28,229 nt of DNA from the NCBI GenBank assembly GCA_964581095.1, contig CAZONK010000016.1, positions 1-28,229 on the forward strand. Reading direction: 5' to 3'. The notes under the pieces were generated by a model, which was not told the origin of the DNA, searched no databases, and saw nothing but the letters and a program-made list of their open reading frames with translations. The stretch's first letter is position 1, and each line of letters opens with the position of its first letter. Below are positions 14,622 to 22,939 of this stretch, in pieces. The translations under genes and the position numbers were made by a program. This stretch comes from SZUA-230 sp964581095. GTDB lineage: Bacteria; Bacteroidota; Bacteroidia; Cytophagales; Cyclobacteriaceae.

Positions 14622-16550
14622 GTGAATATACCACAGGGAACTATTGATGAAATTAAGAATCGCATCGACATTGTTGATGTTGTTGGTGATTTCGTAAATC
14701 TAAAAAGGTCAGGACAGGCGTACAAAGCACATAGCCCGTTTACAAATGAAAAGACCCCTTCATTTTTTGTAGTTCCATCTAAAGGAATTTATAAATGCTT
14801 CAGCTCCGGAAAAGGCGGCGATGCTATCAGTTTCGTAATGGAGTATGATGGATTGAGCTACATGGAGGCACTGAAGTATCTGGCAGGTAAATATGGTATT
14901 GAAATAGAAGAAAAAGAGCTTTCAGATGAAGACCTCCAGGCACAAAATGAGCGAGAGGCGCTTTTTATTGTACTCAACTACGCAAAAAAGTATTTTAAAA
15001 GCAACCTTCACAATACCGATGAAGGGAAAGCGGTGGGCCTTGGTTATTTTAAAGAGCGGGGATTTACCGAAGCCATTATCAACAAATTTGAACTCGGATA
15101 CAGCATTGATATCTGGGATGGTTTGCTGACTTCTGCCTTGAAGGAAGGGTTTTCTAAAGAAATAATCGAAAAGTCCGGTCTTTCAATTGTAAAAAGTGAT
15201 AAAGCGTACGATCGCTTCAGGGGAAGGGTAATGTTTCCCATCCACAACCAGACGGGAAAAGTAATTGCATTTGGTGCAAGAACATTAAAGAAAGAAGAGA
15301 AACAACCAAAGTATATTAATTCTCCTGAGACTGAAATATATCATAAATCAAATATCCTCTATGGTCTTGATCTCGCGAAAGGACCCATCCGGAAAGAAGA
15401 CAATTGCTACCTGGTTGAAGGGTACACAGATGTGATGTCATTGCACCAGGTAGGTATTGAAAATGTTGTTTCATCTTCGGGAACATCGCTTACCGAGCAG
15501 CAGGTACAGTTACTTGCACGGTATTCAGAAAACATTACTGTTTTGTTTGATGGCGATCCGGCAGGCATAAAAGCTTCGTTACGGGGTGTAGATATAATCC
15601 TGGAAGGCGGGCAGAATGTAAAAGTTGTTGTGCTACCGGAAGGGGAAGATCCTGACAGTTTATCCAAAGATCTCGGGAGTTACGAATTCAACAAATTCCT
15701 TGATGAGAAAAAGCAAGATTTTATTACGTTCAAGGTAAACTTGTTTATTGATGAGGCAAAAGGTGATCCAGTTAAGAAAGCGTCAACAATACGTGAAATT
15801 GTTGAAAGTATTTCTAAAATCCCTGACCCCATCAAGCGAATGGTGTACATCAAAGAAGCGGGGATACTACTCGAAATTGATGAATCGATTCTGATTACCG
15901 AACTCAACAAGATAATTTTAAAGAGACGGAAAAGATTAGAGAGAGCACAACCCGGGCCTCAGGATTTTCCGTTAATGCCCGACTCCCTGATTGACCACAA
16001 TCTTGAAGACGATATTGTTGACAGGATTGGAACAGCCCTTGTTATCCAGGAACGCGAAAACATTAGATCATTGATAAGATATGGGTTTAATAAAATAGAG
16101 AATGATGTATTTTTATATCAATACCTATTTAATGAGCTCGATGAGGTTGAATTTACCTACCCTGTTTACCATGAAATTTTTTCAATGTTTAAAGCACGTG
16201 TTGTGAAAGACACATCTTTTGACGCCACATATTTTCTTGAAAACGGCAGTGAAGATGTAAAAAGTGAGATCGTTGACATGATCGCGGATAAATATGAAAT
16301 CAGTCCCAAGTGGCACGAGAAACATAAAATCTATGTACCAAATGAGGAGGAGTTGATTGAAAGTAAAGCTTACACCGATTTACTAAGACTGAAACTTGTT
16401 AGCATTAAAAAATTAATTCGAAGCAATCTTGATTCACTTCAAAATGCTGGGAAAGAATCAGACCAAATTAAATACCAGAAGATTCATATTGAACTGAAGA
16501 AATCGGAAAAGAAAATTGCTGATGGTCTGGGTATCATTGTTTCAAGTTAG
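14622..16550 (+). CDS. dnaG: DNA primase DnaG with degenerate zinc-binding domain
   Basis: 642 residues from a GTG start, chosen because the product then begins MNIPQGTIDEIK like other DnaG proteins. It makes the RNA primers for replication. The N-terminal CHC2 region is recognisable (NEKTPSFFVVPSKG, SSGKGGDAISF), but the zinc ligands are largely gone: the first Cys is Ser38, the His is Thr41, the third ligand Cys59 is kept, and the fourth is Ser62. The catalytic part is intact: RGRVMFPIHN, the Toprim motif LVEGYTDVMSL and FDGDPAGIKAS, and PEGEDPDSL. The C-terminal region (~430-642) would contact DnaB and is diverged. The change spans several codons in an unbroken frame, so it is not a sequencing error, and I recall similar losses in other Bacteroidota primases. 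ribBA follows 71 bases downstream with its own promoter box. Confidence 0.95.
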   Translation: MNIPQGTIDEIKNRIDIVDVVGDFVNLKRSGQAYKAHSPFTNEKTPSFFVVPSKGIYKCFSSGKGGDAISFVMEYDGLSYMEALKYLAGKYGIEIEEKELSDEDLQAQNEREALFIVLNYAKKYFKSNLHNTDEGKAVGLGYFKERGFTEAIINKFELGYSIDIWDGLLTSALKEGFSKEIIEKSGLSIVKSDKAYDRFRGRVMFPIHNQTGKVIAFGARTLKKEEKQPKYINSPETEIYHKSNILYGLDLAKGPIRKEDNCYLVEGYTDVMSLHQVGIENVVSSSGTSLTEQQVQLLARYSENITVLFDGDPAGIKASLRGVDIILEGGQNVKVVVLPEGEDPDSLSKDLGSYEFNKFLDEKKQDFITFKVNLFIDEAKGDPVKKASTIREIVESISKIPDPIKRMVYIKEAGILLEIDESILITELNKIILKRRKRLERAQPGPQDFPLMPDSLIDHNLEDDIVDRIGTALVIQERENIRSLIRYGFNKIENDVFLYQYLFNELDEVEFTYPVYHEIFSMFKARVVKDTSFDATYFLENGSEDVKSEIVDMIADKYEISPKWHEKHKIYVPNEEELIESKAYTDLLRLKLVSIKKLIRSNLDSLQNAGKESDQIKYQKIHIELKKSEKKIADGLGIIVSS

Positions 16551-16579
16551 TTCCCTGACATATTATACCATCAATTCAT

Positions 16580-16587
16580 TAACTTTG
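16580..16587 (+). promoter_or_regulatory. Candidate -7 box for ribBA
   Basis: TAACTTTG is an exact TAnnTTTG match 34 bases before the ribBA ATG. The -33 region is not a clear match. The leader is too short for an FMN riboswitch and I see none of its conserved pieces. Confidence 0.45.
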
Positions 16588-16621
16588 CAATATCATTCAA
16601 CAACTGGATGGATTTTAATTT

Positions 16622-17842
16622 ATGGGAACGGAATTGAAGTTAAATACAATAGAAGAAGCAATTGAAGCTATAAAAAACGGCGAGGTTATCATCGTGGTTG
16701 ATGATAAAGACCGGGAGAATGAGGGGGATTTTATTTGTGCCGCCGAAAAAGTTACTCCTGAAATCATAAATTTTATGGCCAAACATGGCCGGGGCCTTAT
16801 TTGTGCACCGCTTATTGAAAGCAGGTGTGATGAACTTGGTCTTGAGTTGATGGTGGGGAAAAACACCGCAACTTATGAAACACCATTTACAGTATCAGTT
16901 GATCTGATTGGTCATGGGTGTACTACTGGAATTTCTGCCAGCGACCGCGCCAAAACAATTCAGGCACTTGTAAATGGAAAGACTAAACCCAATGAATTGG
17001 GTCGTCCGGGGCATGTTTTCCCGTTAAAAGCGAAACCGGGAGGTGTTCTGAGGAGAACCGGGCATACTGAAGCATCGATAGATCTTGCCAGACTCGCAGG
17101 ATACAAGCCTGCAGGTGTATTGGTGGAAATAATGAATGAAGATGGGTCAATGGCGCGTGTTGATGACCTCCAAAAGGTTGCAAAGAAATTCGATCTTAAA
17201 TTTATTTCAATAGCTGACCTGATCAAATACAGGCTCGATAAAGAGTCCCTCATTGAAAGGCAAATAAATGTGCAGATGCCAACTTCTTATGGAAATTTTG
17301 ATTTAGTTGCATACAAGCAAAAAAGTACAGGAGATACCCATATGGCTCTTATTAAAGGTGAATGGGAAGAAGATGAACCGGTATTGGTACGTGTTCATTC
17401 ATCATGTTTGACCGGTGATGTATTCGGCTCTTGCCGGTGTGATTGCGGCCCGCAATTGCATCGTGCTCTGGAAATGGTGGAAGAAGAAGGCAAAGGAATT
17501 GTACTTTATATGAACCAGGAGGGTAGGGGAATTGGTTTATTAAATAAGTTAAAGGCTTATAAGCTTCAGGAAAATGGCAGGGATACCGTTGAGGCGAACC
17601 TAGAACTTGGTTTTGACGTTGATCAAAGGGATTACGGAGTAGGGGCGCAGATTATTCGTGATCTTGGAGTAACAAAACTGAAATTGATAACCAATAATCC
17701 GAAGAAAAGAGCTGGATTAATGGGGTATGGCCTGGAAATTGTAGAGAAGATACCTATAGAAATAGCCCCCAATAAGTATAATGAGAGGTATCTTAAAACA
17801 AAAAGGGATAAGATGGGTCACGCAATATTAAAAAATGAATAG
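16622..17842 (+). CDS. ribBA: Bifunctional DHBP synthase / GTP cyclohydrolase II
   Basis: 406 residues, the usual fused length. The N-terminal half (1-~205) is RibB, making 3,4-dihydroxy-2-butanone 4-phosphate from ribulose 5-phosphate: DDKDRENEGDFICAAE (27-42), GHGCTTGISASDRA and RRTGHTEASIDLARLAG. The C-terminal half is RibA, opening the GTP ring: zinc cysteines 262, 273 and 275 in SCLTGDVFGS-CRCDCG, then NQEGRGIGLLNKLKAYKLQ and LITNNPKKR. Both reactions feed riboflavin synthesis in the cytoplasm. Both active sites look complete. The next gene overlaps its end by 8 bases. Confidence 0.96.
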   Translation: MGTELKLNTIEEAIEAIKNGEVIIVVDDKDRENEGDFICAAEKVTPEIINFMAKHGRGLICAPLIESRCDELGLELMVGKNTATYETPFTVSVDLIGHGCTTGISASDRAKTIQALVNGKTKPNELGRPGHVFPLKAKPGGVLRRTGHTEASIDLARLAGYKPAGVLVEIMNEDGSMARVDDLQKVAKKFDLKFISIADLIKYRLDKESLIERQINVQMPTSYGNFDLVAYKQKSTGDTHMALIKGEWEEDEPVLVRVHSSCLTGDVFGSCRCDCGPQLHRALEMVEEEGKGIVLYMNQEGRGIGLLNKLKAYKLQENGRDTVEANLELGFDVDQRDYGVGAQIIRDLGVTKLKLITNNPKKRAGLMGYGLEIVEKIPIEIAPNKYNERYLKTKRDKMGHAILKNE

Positions 17843-18455
17843 AAGAATTATAAATATTATTACTATTCTGTTTTTATTGACAAATGTTGCCATTGGTCAG
17901 CAATTTCCCTCTGAATACTGGCACAAAGGCAAGCTTGTAATCAGTGAAGGCGATACATTAATAGGTAAAATCAAGTATGACTTGTCTCGTGACCTGGTTC
18001 AAGTTGATATTAATGATCAGATTTTTACTTTTGGGGCAAAAAATATTGTTTACTTTGAGATATTTGATGTAACCGTCGATAATTACCGTCAATTTTATAG
18101 CATTCCTTATAATATTACATCCGGTTACAAAGCCCAGGTTTTGTTTGAAGTGCTGTATGAAGGTAAGCTTACTTTGTTAACCCGGGAAGAGCTTGGGCAA
18201 AAGACTTCCACTTATAATAACTACTACTGGACAGGGGGAAACTACACGCGTACTGTACTAACCTATGAATACTTTTTCTTGACCTCGAAGGGTGAAATGA
18301 TCAAATTCATTCCGAAGAGAAAAGAATTACTGGAAATAATGAAGGACAGGTACAACCAGATTAAAAGCTACATTAAAACTTACAATCTAAAAGTTGATGA
18401 TAAAGGTGACCTGGCAAGAATAACCGCCTACTACAATTCATTAATTGAAAGTTAA
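17835..18455 (+). CDS. Exported protein of unknown function, Bacteroidota type
   Basis: 206 residues. A signal peptide (IINIITILFLLTNVAIGQQ, cut near residue 22) precedes a mature part opening WHKGKLVISEGDTLIGKIKY, a wording I associate with a widespread Bacteroidota family of unknown function in which a 'G.....GDTL.G.I.Y' strand pattern recurs. The rest is beta-rich and Tyr-rich (for example YNNYYWTGGNYTRTVLTYEY), ending in a basic/helical tail. No lipobox, no catalytic motif and no T9SS sorting domain, so it is probably periplasmic. It overlaps ribBA by 8 bases and lies 28 bases before surE, so it is probably co-transcribed, without an obvious functional link. Confidence 0.75.
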   Translation: MNRRIINIITILFLLTNVAIGQQFPSEYWHKGKLVISEGDTLIGKIKYDLSRDLVQVDINDQIFTFGAKNIVYFEIFDVTVDNYRQFYSIPYNITSGYKAQVLFEVLYEGKLTLLTREELGQKTSTYNNYYWTGGNYTRTVLTYEYFFLTSKGEMIKFIPKRKELLEIMKDRYNQIKSYIKTYNLKVDDKGDLARITAYYNSLIES

Positions 18456-18483
18456 TCCTGGGGTTACATTATAAATAGTTTTC

Positions 18484-19278
18484 ATGAATACCTTTGAAGG
18501 TATGAAGAAACCTCTGATACTAATCTCCAACGATGACGGCATCACTTCAAGGGGAATACGATTTCTTATTGAGATCATGGAAAAAATTGGCGATGTGGTT
18601 ATTGTTGCCCCCGATAGTCCGCAATCCGGGATGGGACATGCAATTACAATAGGGGAGACCTTACGATTGCAAAAAGCCGATTTGTTTAATGGTTTAAAAT
18701 CCTATAAATGTAGTGGAACACCGGCCGATTGTGTGAAGCTCGCAAAGCACCATATTTTACAAGATCGTCAACCAGACCTTGTAGTGAGTGGAGTGAATCA
18801 TGGGCCCAATACTTCAATCAGCGTTTTATATTCCGGAACAATGTCGGCAGCATTGGAAGCCGCTATTGAAGGTATGCCGGCTATTGGATTTTCACTTTGT
18901 GACTATTCCTCGGGTGCGCAGTTTGACCATATTGGGCCATTCGTTGAGAAAATATCAAAACAGGTATTAAAAAAAGGCCTTCCCAAAGGTGTAGCTTTGA
19001 ATGTCAATTTTCCGCCCAAGCAAAATGAACCTATAAAGGGAGTAAAAATATGCCGGCAAGCACGGGCAAAATGGCAGGAAGAATTTGATGAACGTGTGGA
19101 TCCGCATGGTCGTACCTACTTCTGGATGGCAGGTAATTTTGTGAATTTTGACAAAGGGGAAGACAATGATGAATGGGCCATTGCCAATAATTATGTTTCC
19201 GTGGTTCCTTGCCTGTTTGATCTCACGGCACATCATGCGATTAGCATCCTCAATGATGAATGGGATATCGTTGACTAA
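18484..19278 (+). CDS. surE: 5'/3'-nucleotidase SurE
   Basis: 264 residues from the ATG at 18484; an internal ATG at 18502 (MKKPLILISNDDG) gives a start closer to many homologues and cannot be excluded. SurE is a metal-dependent nucleoside monophosphate phosphatase of stationary-phase or stress survival. Signatures: ISNDDG (metal-binding Asp17 and Asp18), VVAPDSPQSGMGHAITI, CSGTPADCV, and SGVNHGPNTSISVLYSGTMS. The C-terminal part (VSVVPCLFDLTAHHAI) is typical. The stop overlaps the convergent beta-barrel gene by 4 bases. Confidence 0.95.
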   Translation: MNTFEGMKKPLILISNDDGITSRGIRFLIEIMEKIGDVVIVAPDSPQSGMGHAITIGETLRLQKADLFNGLKSYKCSGTPADCVKLAKHHILQDRQPDLVVSGVNHGPNTSISVLYSGTMSAALEAAIEGMPAIGFSLCDYSSGAQFDHIGPFVEKISKQVLKKGLPKGVALNVNFPPKQNEPIKGVKICRQARAKWQEEFDERVDPHGRTYFWMAGNFVNFDKGEDNDEWAIANNYVSVVPCLFDLTAHHAISILNDEWDIVD

Positions 19279-19931
19279 AGCGAAAGCATAAATTTTACAT
19301 ATAAATTAAATGCGGGAATGGTGTTGTTGAAAGTTCTTCCGTATCCGGGAACAGCCAAAACTTCGGGGTCGTAATCCTGGTCGAGGTTATTGAAACCCCT
19401 AAGCCTGAATTTGGCCCCCAGGGCTATATTTTTTTTGATGTGTTGTTCTGTGATCAACACAAATTCAAACCAGGTAGCACTAATATTTTTTCTCTCAAAA
19501 GAAGAGTCAAAGTCCTCCCATAAAGTACTTCTTATCACAATGGTGCCACTATCCTCAAAGTTACTAATGCCATACAACACACCCATTGAAAGAAAATTTT
19601 TAGGTAATATTTCACCTCCATAAGCCAACCCTCCCCTGTAATAGATACCTTTTGAATTGTAACTTCCATTTTTTATTGCATCCTGAGGATTCAGATCAGC
19701 ATATCCGATCTCTCCTATGAGCTGAACCCTTCCCTTAACAATCAAATCAAATCCGGCTTCTGCCTTGGTCTCAAATTCGGACGGGATTGTAAATAATTTT
19801 CCATAATCGATAGAAATGCCAATACGAATACCTGGTTTTTTTTCATTCTGCACCTCTCCATCCTGAGCAAGGGATGCAATGGGTGATATCGCCAACGACA
19901 GACTAAAAAAATATGTTAATAACTGCTTCAT
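19275..19931 (-). CDS. Small outer-membrane beta-barrel protein, DUF6048-like
   Basis: 218 residues. A signal peptide ends near residue 23 (IASLAQ). The rest alternates hydrophobic and polar residues in short strands with many Gly and aromatics (GLAYGGEILPKNFLSMGVLY, ALGAKFRLRGF) and ends in AFNLYVKFMLSL, a barrel-type C-terminal strand. That suggests an 8- to 10-stranded outer-membrane barrel. From memory it resembles DUF6048, a Bacteroidota family commonly paired with a DUF6452-like lipoprotein, and just such a lipoprotein gene overlaps it by 29 bases upstream. Function unknown; a joint envelope role is inference. Confidence 0.7.
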   Translation of the reverse strand: MKQLLTYFFSLSLAISPIASLAQDGEVQNEKKPGIRIGISIDYGKLFTIPSEFETKAEAGFDLIVKGRVQLIGEIGYADLNPQDAIKNGSYNSKGIYYRGGLAYGGEILPKNFLSMGVLYGISNFEDSGTIVIRSTLWEDFDSSFERKNISATWFEFVLITEQHIKKNIALGAKFRLRGFNNLDQDYDPEVLAVPGYGRTFNNTIPAFNLYVKFMLSL

Positions 19932-20412
19932 TGCTTTTGCAATTTCCTAATGTGTCTTTACATTCAAGAGAAAGAGAATCAAACGAGTACTCCAATACTG
20001 TGGTGAAGTAACAATTTATACCTATATAATCATCAGCGGTGGATTCTAATTTTCGTGCATAAGAAATATCCATACTATCCAGATAAAATGTAGAGTCAGC
20101 TGGGTTGGAATAAGTAATAATGAAGTTTGAAAAATCATCATTCATTGACAATGGTAGAAGAAATTCATTGGCTATATTTTCAAAACCCGGTACATCGGAT
20201 CCTAAATTTTCATTTATTTCCAGAATTTCCACGCTTGCAGGCAGGAGATCAATTTTAGTGAAAAACCGGAGTTTTACATAGGGTTCGTTGCTGTAACTAA
20301 GACAATCAGAACATTCCTCACAAGAAAAAAAAAGTACAGGAATCATCATAACCATAAGCACTATGAGCGATTTGAATTTTGAATAAAATTGCGGGATAGT
20401 GGAATTTACCAT
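19903..20412 (-). CDS. Cysteine-containing lipoprotein, DUF6452-like
   Basis: 169 residues from the ATG at 20410-20412, five bases after the priA stop; an earlier ATG (20436) would overlap priA by 20 bases. The hydrophobic stretch SLIVLMVMMIPVLFFSC ends in a lipobox-like site with Cys31. Right after it follows the cluster CEECSDC, and two further Cys lie near the C-terminus (LECKDTLGNC), so disulfides in the periplasm are likely. The mature part has strands such as YVKLRFFTKID and EAVINIFF. It looks like DUF6452 from memory, in its usual place before a DUF6048-like barrel. Function unknown. Confidence 0.7.
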   Translation of the reverse strand: MVNSTIPQFYSKFKSLIVLMVMMIPVLFFSCEECSDCLSYSNEPYVKLRFFTKIDLLPASVEILEINENLGSDVPGFENIANEFLLPLSMNDDFSNFIITYSNPADSTFYLDSMDISYARKLESTADDYIGINCYFTTVLEYSFDSLSLECKDTLGNCKSNEAVINIFF

Positions 20413-20416
20413 TGCA

Positions 20417-22939
20417 TTAATAAGGATCAACATCAAAGATAACCCTGATATTTCGAAACTCCTTCTCCTGTTTTAGTTCGAGTGATTTTTTAACAATTAT
20501 GCTTTTCACTTTCGTTAGATTTACTCCTTTCCTTTCAAATTTCATTAGCACTTCCCATAAATACATATTCCTGATTTTAGCTATCATTGCTTCCTTGGGC
20601 CCTAATGTTCTTTGTGTTCCAAACTCATCTAAAAGTAGTTTATGAAATGTCCGGGCAGCATTTTCACATGTCCTGGAATCTTTATGCTTGAGCGTAATAT
20701 TTATCAAACGAAAAAATGGAGGGTATTTATATGCAATCCTTTCACCTATTTCTAAGTTAAAGAAGTTGACATAATCATGATTTTTTACCTTTAAGAGAAC
20801 AGGTTGTTCCGGGTTAAATGTTTGAATAATCACCCTCCCCTTTTTTTCTCGTCTTCCGGCTCGACCGCTTACCTGGGTGATTAATTGAAAAGTACGTTCA
20901 TGCGATCTGAAATTTGGGAAATGGATCAATCTATCGGCATCGAATACACCAACCAGCGACACATTATTGAAATCCAACCCTTTACTTACCATTTGGGTTC
21001 CCACAAGGATATCAATCTCCCCTTTTTCAAAATCTTCAATAATTGTTTGATACCCAAACTTTTTCCGGGTAGTGTCAAGATCCATTCGACTGATTTTTTG
21101 ATTTGGGAACATTAGCCTAAGATCTTCTTCCAGTTTTTCAGTGCCAAAACTCTTTGTGTTCAGTTGATCGGATCCACATTCAGTGCATAAAGCGGGTACC
21201 TTATGCTTAAATCCACAATAGTGACACCGCAATTCATTTTTGTATAAATGGTAAGTCAGGCTTACACTGCAATTCTGACATTTTGGTATCCAGCCACAAG
21301 TGTCACAATGCAGGTAAGGGGCATATCCGCGTCGGTTTTGAAATATTATAGCTTGTGATTTTTCCAGTATAGTTTTTTCCAGGGCACCTATCAATGCGGA
21401 TGAAAAATCACCTTGCATAGTTTTCTTTTTCCGTTCACGACTGATATCTGCAAACTCGATATCAGGTAGGGTTGCCTGCCCAAATCTTTCATGTAATTCT
21501 ACAAGATTGTAAAGATTTTGATCTGCATTGTAGTATGATTCAACAGATGGAGTGGCAGAACCAAGGATTACCTTTGCATGGTGCAGTTTAGCCAGGTATA
21601 GAGCTGCATCCCTTGCCTGGTATCGTGGAGCGGGCTCCATTTGTTTATAGGATGTTTCATGTTCCTCATCCACAATGATGAGGCCAAGATTATTGAAAGG
21701 AAGAAATATAGAAGACCTTACACCTACAATGAATGTAAATTTTTCATCAATCACACCATTCCAGACTTCAACTCGTTCGTTATCGGAAAATTTAGAATGA
21801 TAAACACCAATTTTGTCTCCAAAAACTTCTCTCAGCCTACTTACTATTTGTGTAGTGAGCGCAATTTCTGGTAGTAAGAAAAGTGCCTGATGTCCAGACG
21901 CCACAACATCTTCAATCAATTTTATATAAATCTCTGTTTTCCCACTGCCCGTGATGCCATATAACAAGACGGGTTTATTTTCATTAAAACCGGCCAGGAT
22001 CTCATTTTGTGCCGTCTCTTGATTTTTAGATAATTGAACTGTTGTCGTTTCAAGGTGCCGCTCAGGAAACCTACTAAGAATAATCTCAAATTCTTCCAGA
22101 ATTCCATTCTGAACCAGAGTCTTAATTGATGAGGATGAGAGCTCTTTTGATTTGAATTCTTTTTTTGGTAATCCTTTTCTATTTTCTCCAGGGTCCGAGT
22201 AAACAGGAATTTGTTGGAGGTAGAAAAGTAAAATGTCAATTTGCTTCTGTTTTTTTTCGAGTGATTCAAACAAATTCTCCAGTAAACCAGGATTTTGAAC
22301 AAACTCATCAACCAATCTTAATCTTCGTTCAGTTTTAGGTTTGTATTTGTCTTTTACTTCCTCATAAATGATTATACTCTCTTTTTTTGCAAGTGATTTT
22401 AGCGTAGAGTAGATATTTTTCAATCCGGTTATTTCACTTATCTGGCTATAGTTGAGGTTTTGAGTTCCTTCCAGAGCTTCTAACACCGTGGTCTCATGTG
22501 TTGAATACGGATACATCGCATGATAGAAAGAAAAGGAGGGATGAAGTTGAACCTTGGATTCGCTACTAAGTTTCAATCCAGATGGTATTCCAATATTTAT
22601 GACTTCACCAATAGTACACATGTAGTAATCTGCCAGCCAGTTAAAAAAAACAAGTTGCGTTTTGTTTACTGTTGGCTGACCAATTGAATCCAATGGTTCT
22701 AGAATGTACTTTGCTTCATAATCCGTTGGGGGATCATTGTGGATTTTAGCAATTATTCCTGTCAAAATCTTCCGTTTTCCAAACTGGACAATTACACGTC
22801 CGCCAATCTCAACCTGGTCGTCAAGCATTCGTGGTACTCTGTAAGTAAACAGACGCGGTATAGCAACTGGCAGGATTATATCCGCAAACAATGTACTGAT
22901 TTCATCGCCTATCGGGTCGTTTAATTTTAATTTATCCAA
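20417..22939 (-). CDS. priA: Primosomal replication-restart helicase PriA
   Basis: 840 residues, full length for the family. PriA reloads DnaB at stalled forks. The N-terminal 3'-DNA-binding domain starts near residue 18 (ADIILPVAIPRLFTYRVP). Helicase motifs: Walker A GITGSGKT (328-335), DEEH (424-427), GSATPSVES and the motif VI region QVSGRAGR. The zinc-binding insert is complete with eight Cys at 545, 548, 554, 557, 572, 575, 585 and 588, in contrast to the degenerate zinc domain of DnaG in the same genome. It overlaps the DUF255 gene upstream by 8 bases, so it belongs to a five-gene operon. Confidence 0.96.
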   Translation of the reverse strand: MDKLKLNDPIGDEISTLFADIILPVAIPRLFTYRVPRMLDDQVEIGGRVIVQFGKRKILTGIIAKIHNDPPTDYEAKYILEPLDSIGQPTVNKTQLVFFNWLADYYMCTIGEVINIGIPSGLKLSSESKVQLHPSFSFYHAMYPYSTHETTVLEALEGTQNLNYSQISEITGLKNIYSTLKSLAKKESIIIYEEVKDKYKPKTERRLRLVDEFVQNPGLLENLFESLEKKQKQIDILLFYLQQIPVYSDPGENRKGLPKKEFKSKELSSSSIKTLVQNGILEEFEIILSRFPERHLETTTVQLSKNQETAQNEILAGFNENKPVLLYGITGSGKTEIYIKLIEDVVASGHQALFLLPEIALTTQIVSRLREVFGDKIGVYHSKFSDNERVEVWNGVIDEKFTFIVGVRSSIFLPFNNLGLIIVDEEHETSYKQMEPAPRYQARDAALYLAKLHHAKVILGSATPSVESYYNADQNLYNLVELHERFGQATLPDIEFADISRERKKKTMQGDFSSALIGALEKTILEKSQAIIFQNRRGYAPYLHCDTCGWIPKCQNCSVSLTYHLYKNELRCHYCGFKHKVPALCTECGSDQLNTKSFGTEKLEEDLRLMFPNQKISRMDLDTTRKKFGYQTIIEDFEKGEIDILVGTQMVSKGLDFNNVSLVGVFDADRLIHFPNFRSHERTFQLITQVSGRAGRREKKGRVIIQTFNPEQPVLLKVKNHDYVNFFNLEIGERIAYKYPPFFRLINITLKHKDSRTCENAARTFHKLLLDEFGTQRTLGPKEAMIAKIRNMYLWEVLMKFERKGVNLTKVKSIIVKKSLELKQEKEFRNIRVIFDVDPY

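Noticed and set aside
16551..16621. FMN riboswitch before ribBA
   Set aside because: The gap is only 71 bases and a promoter box occupies it; none of the conserved aptamer pieces are seen.
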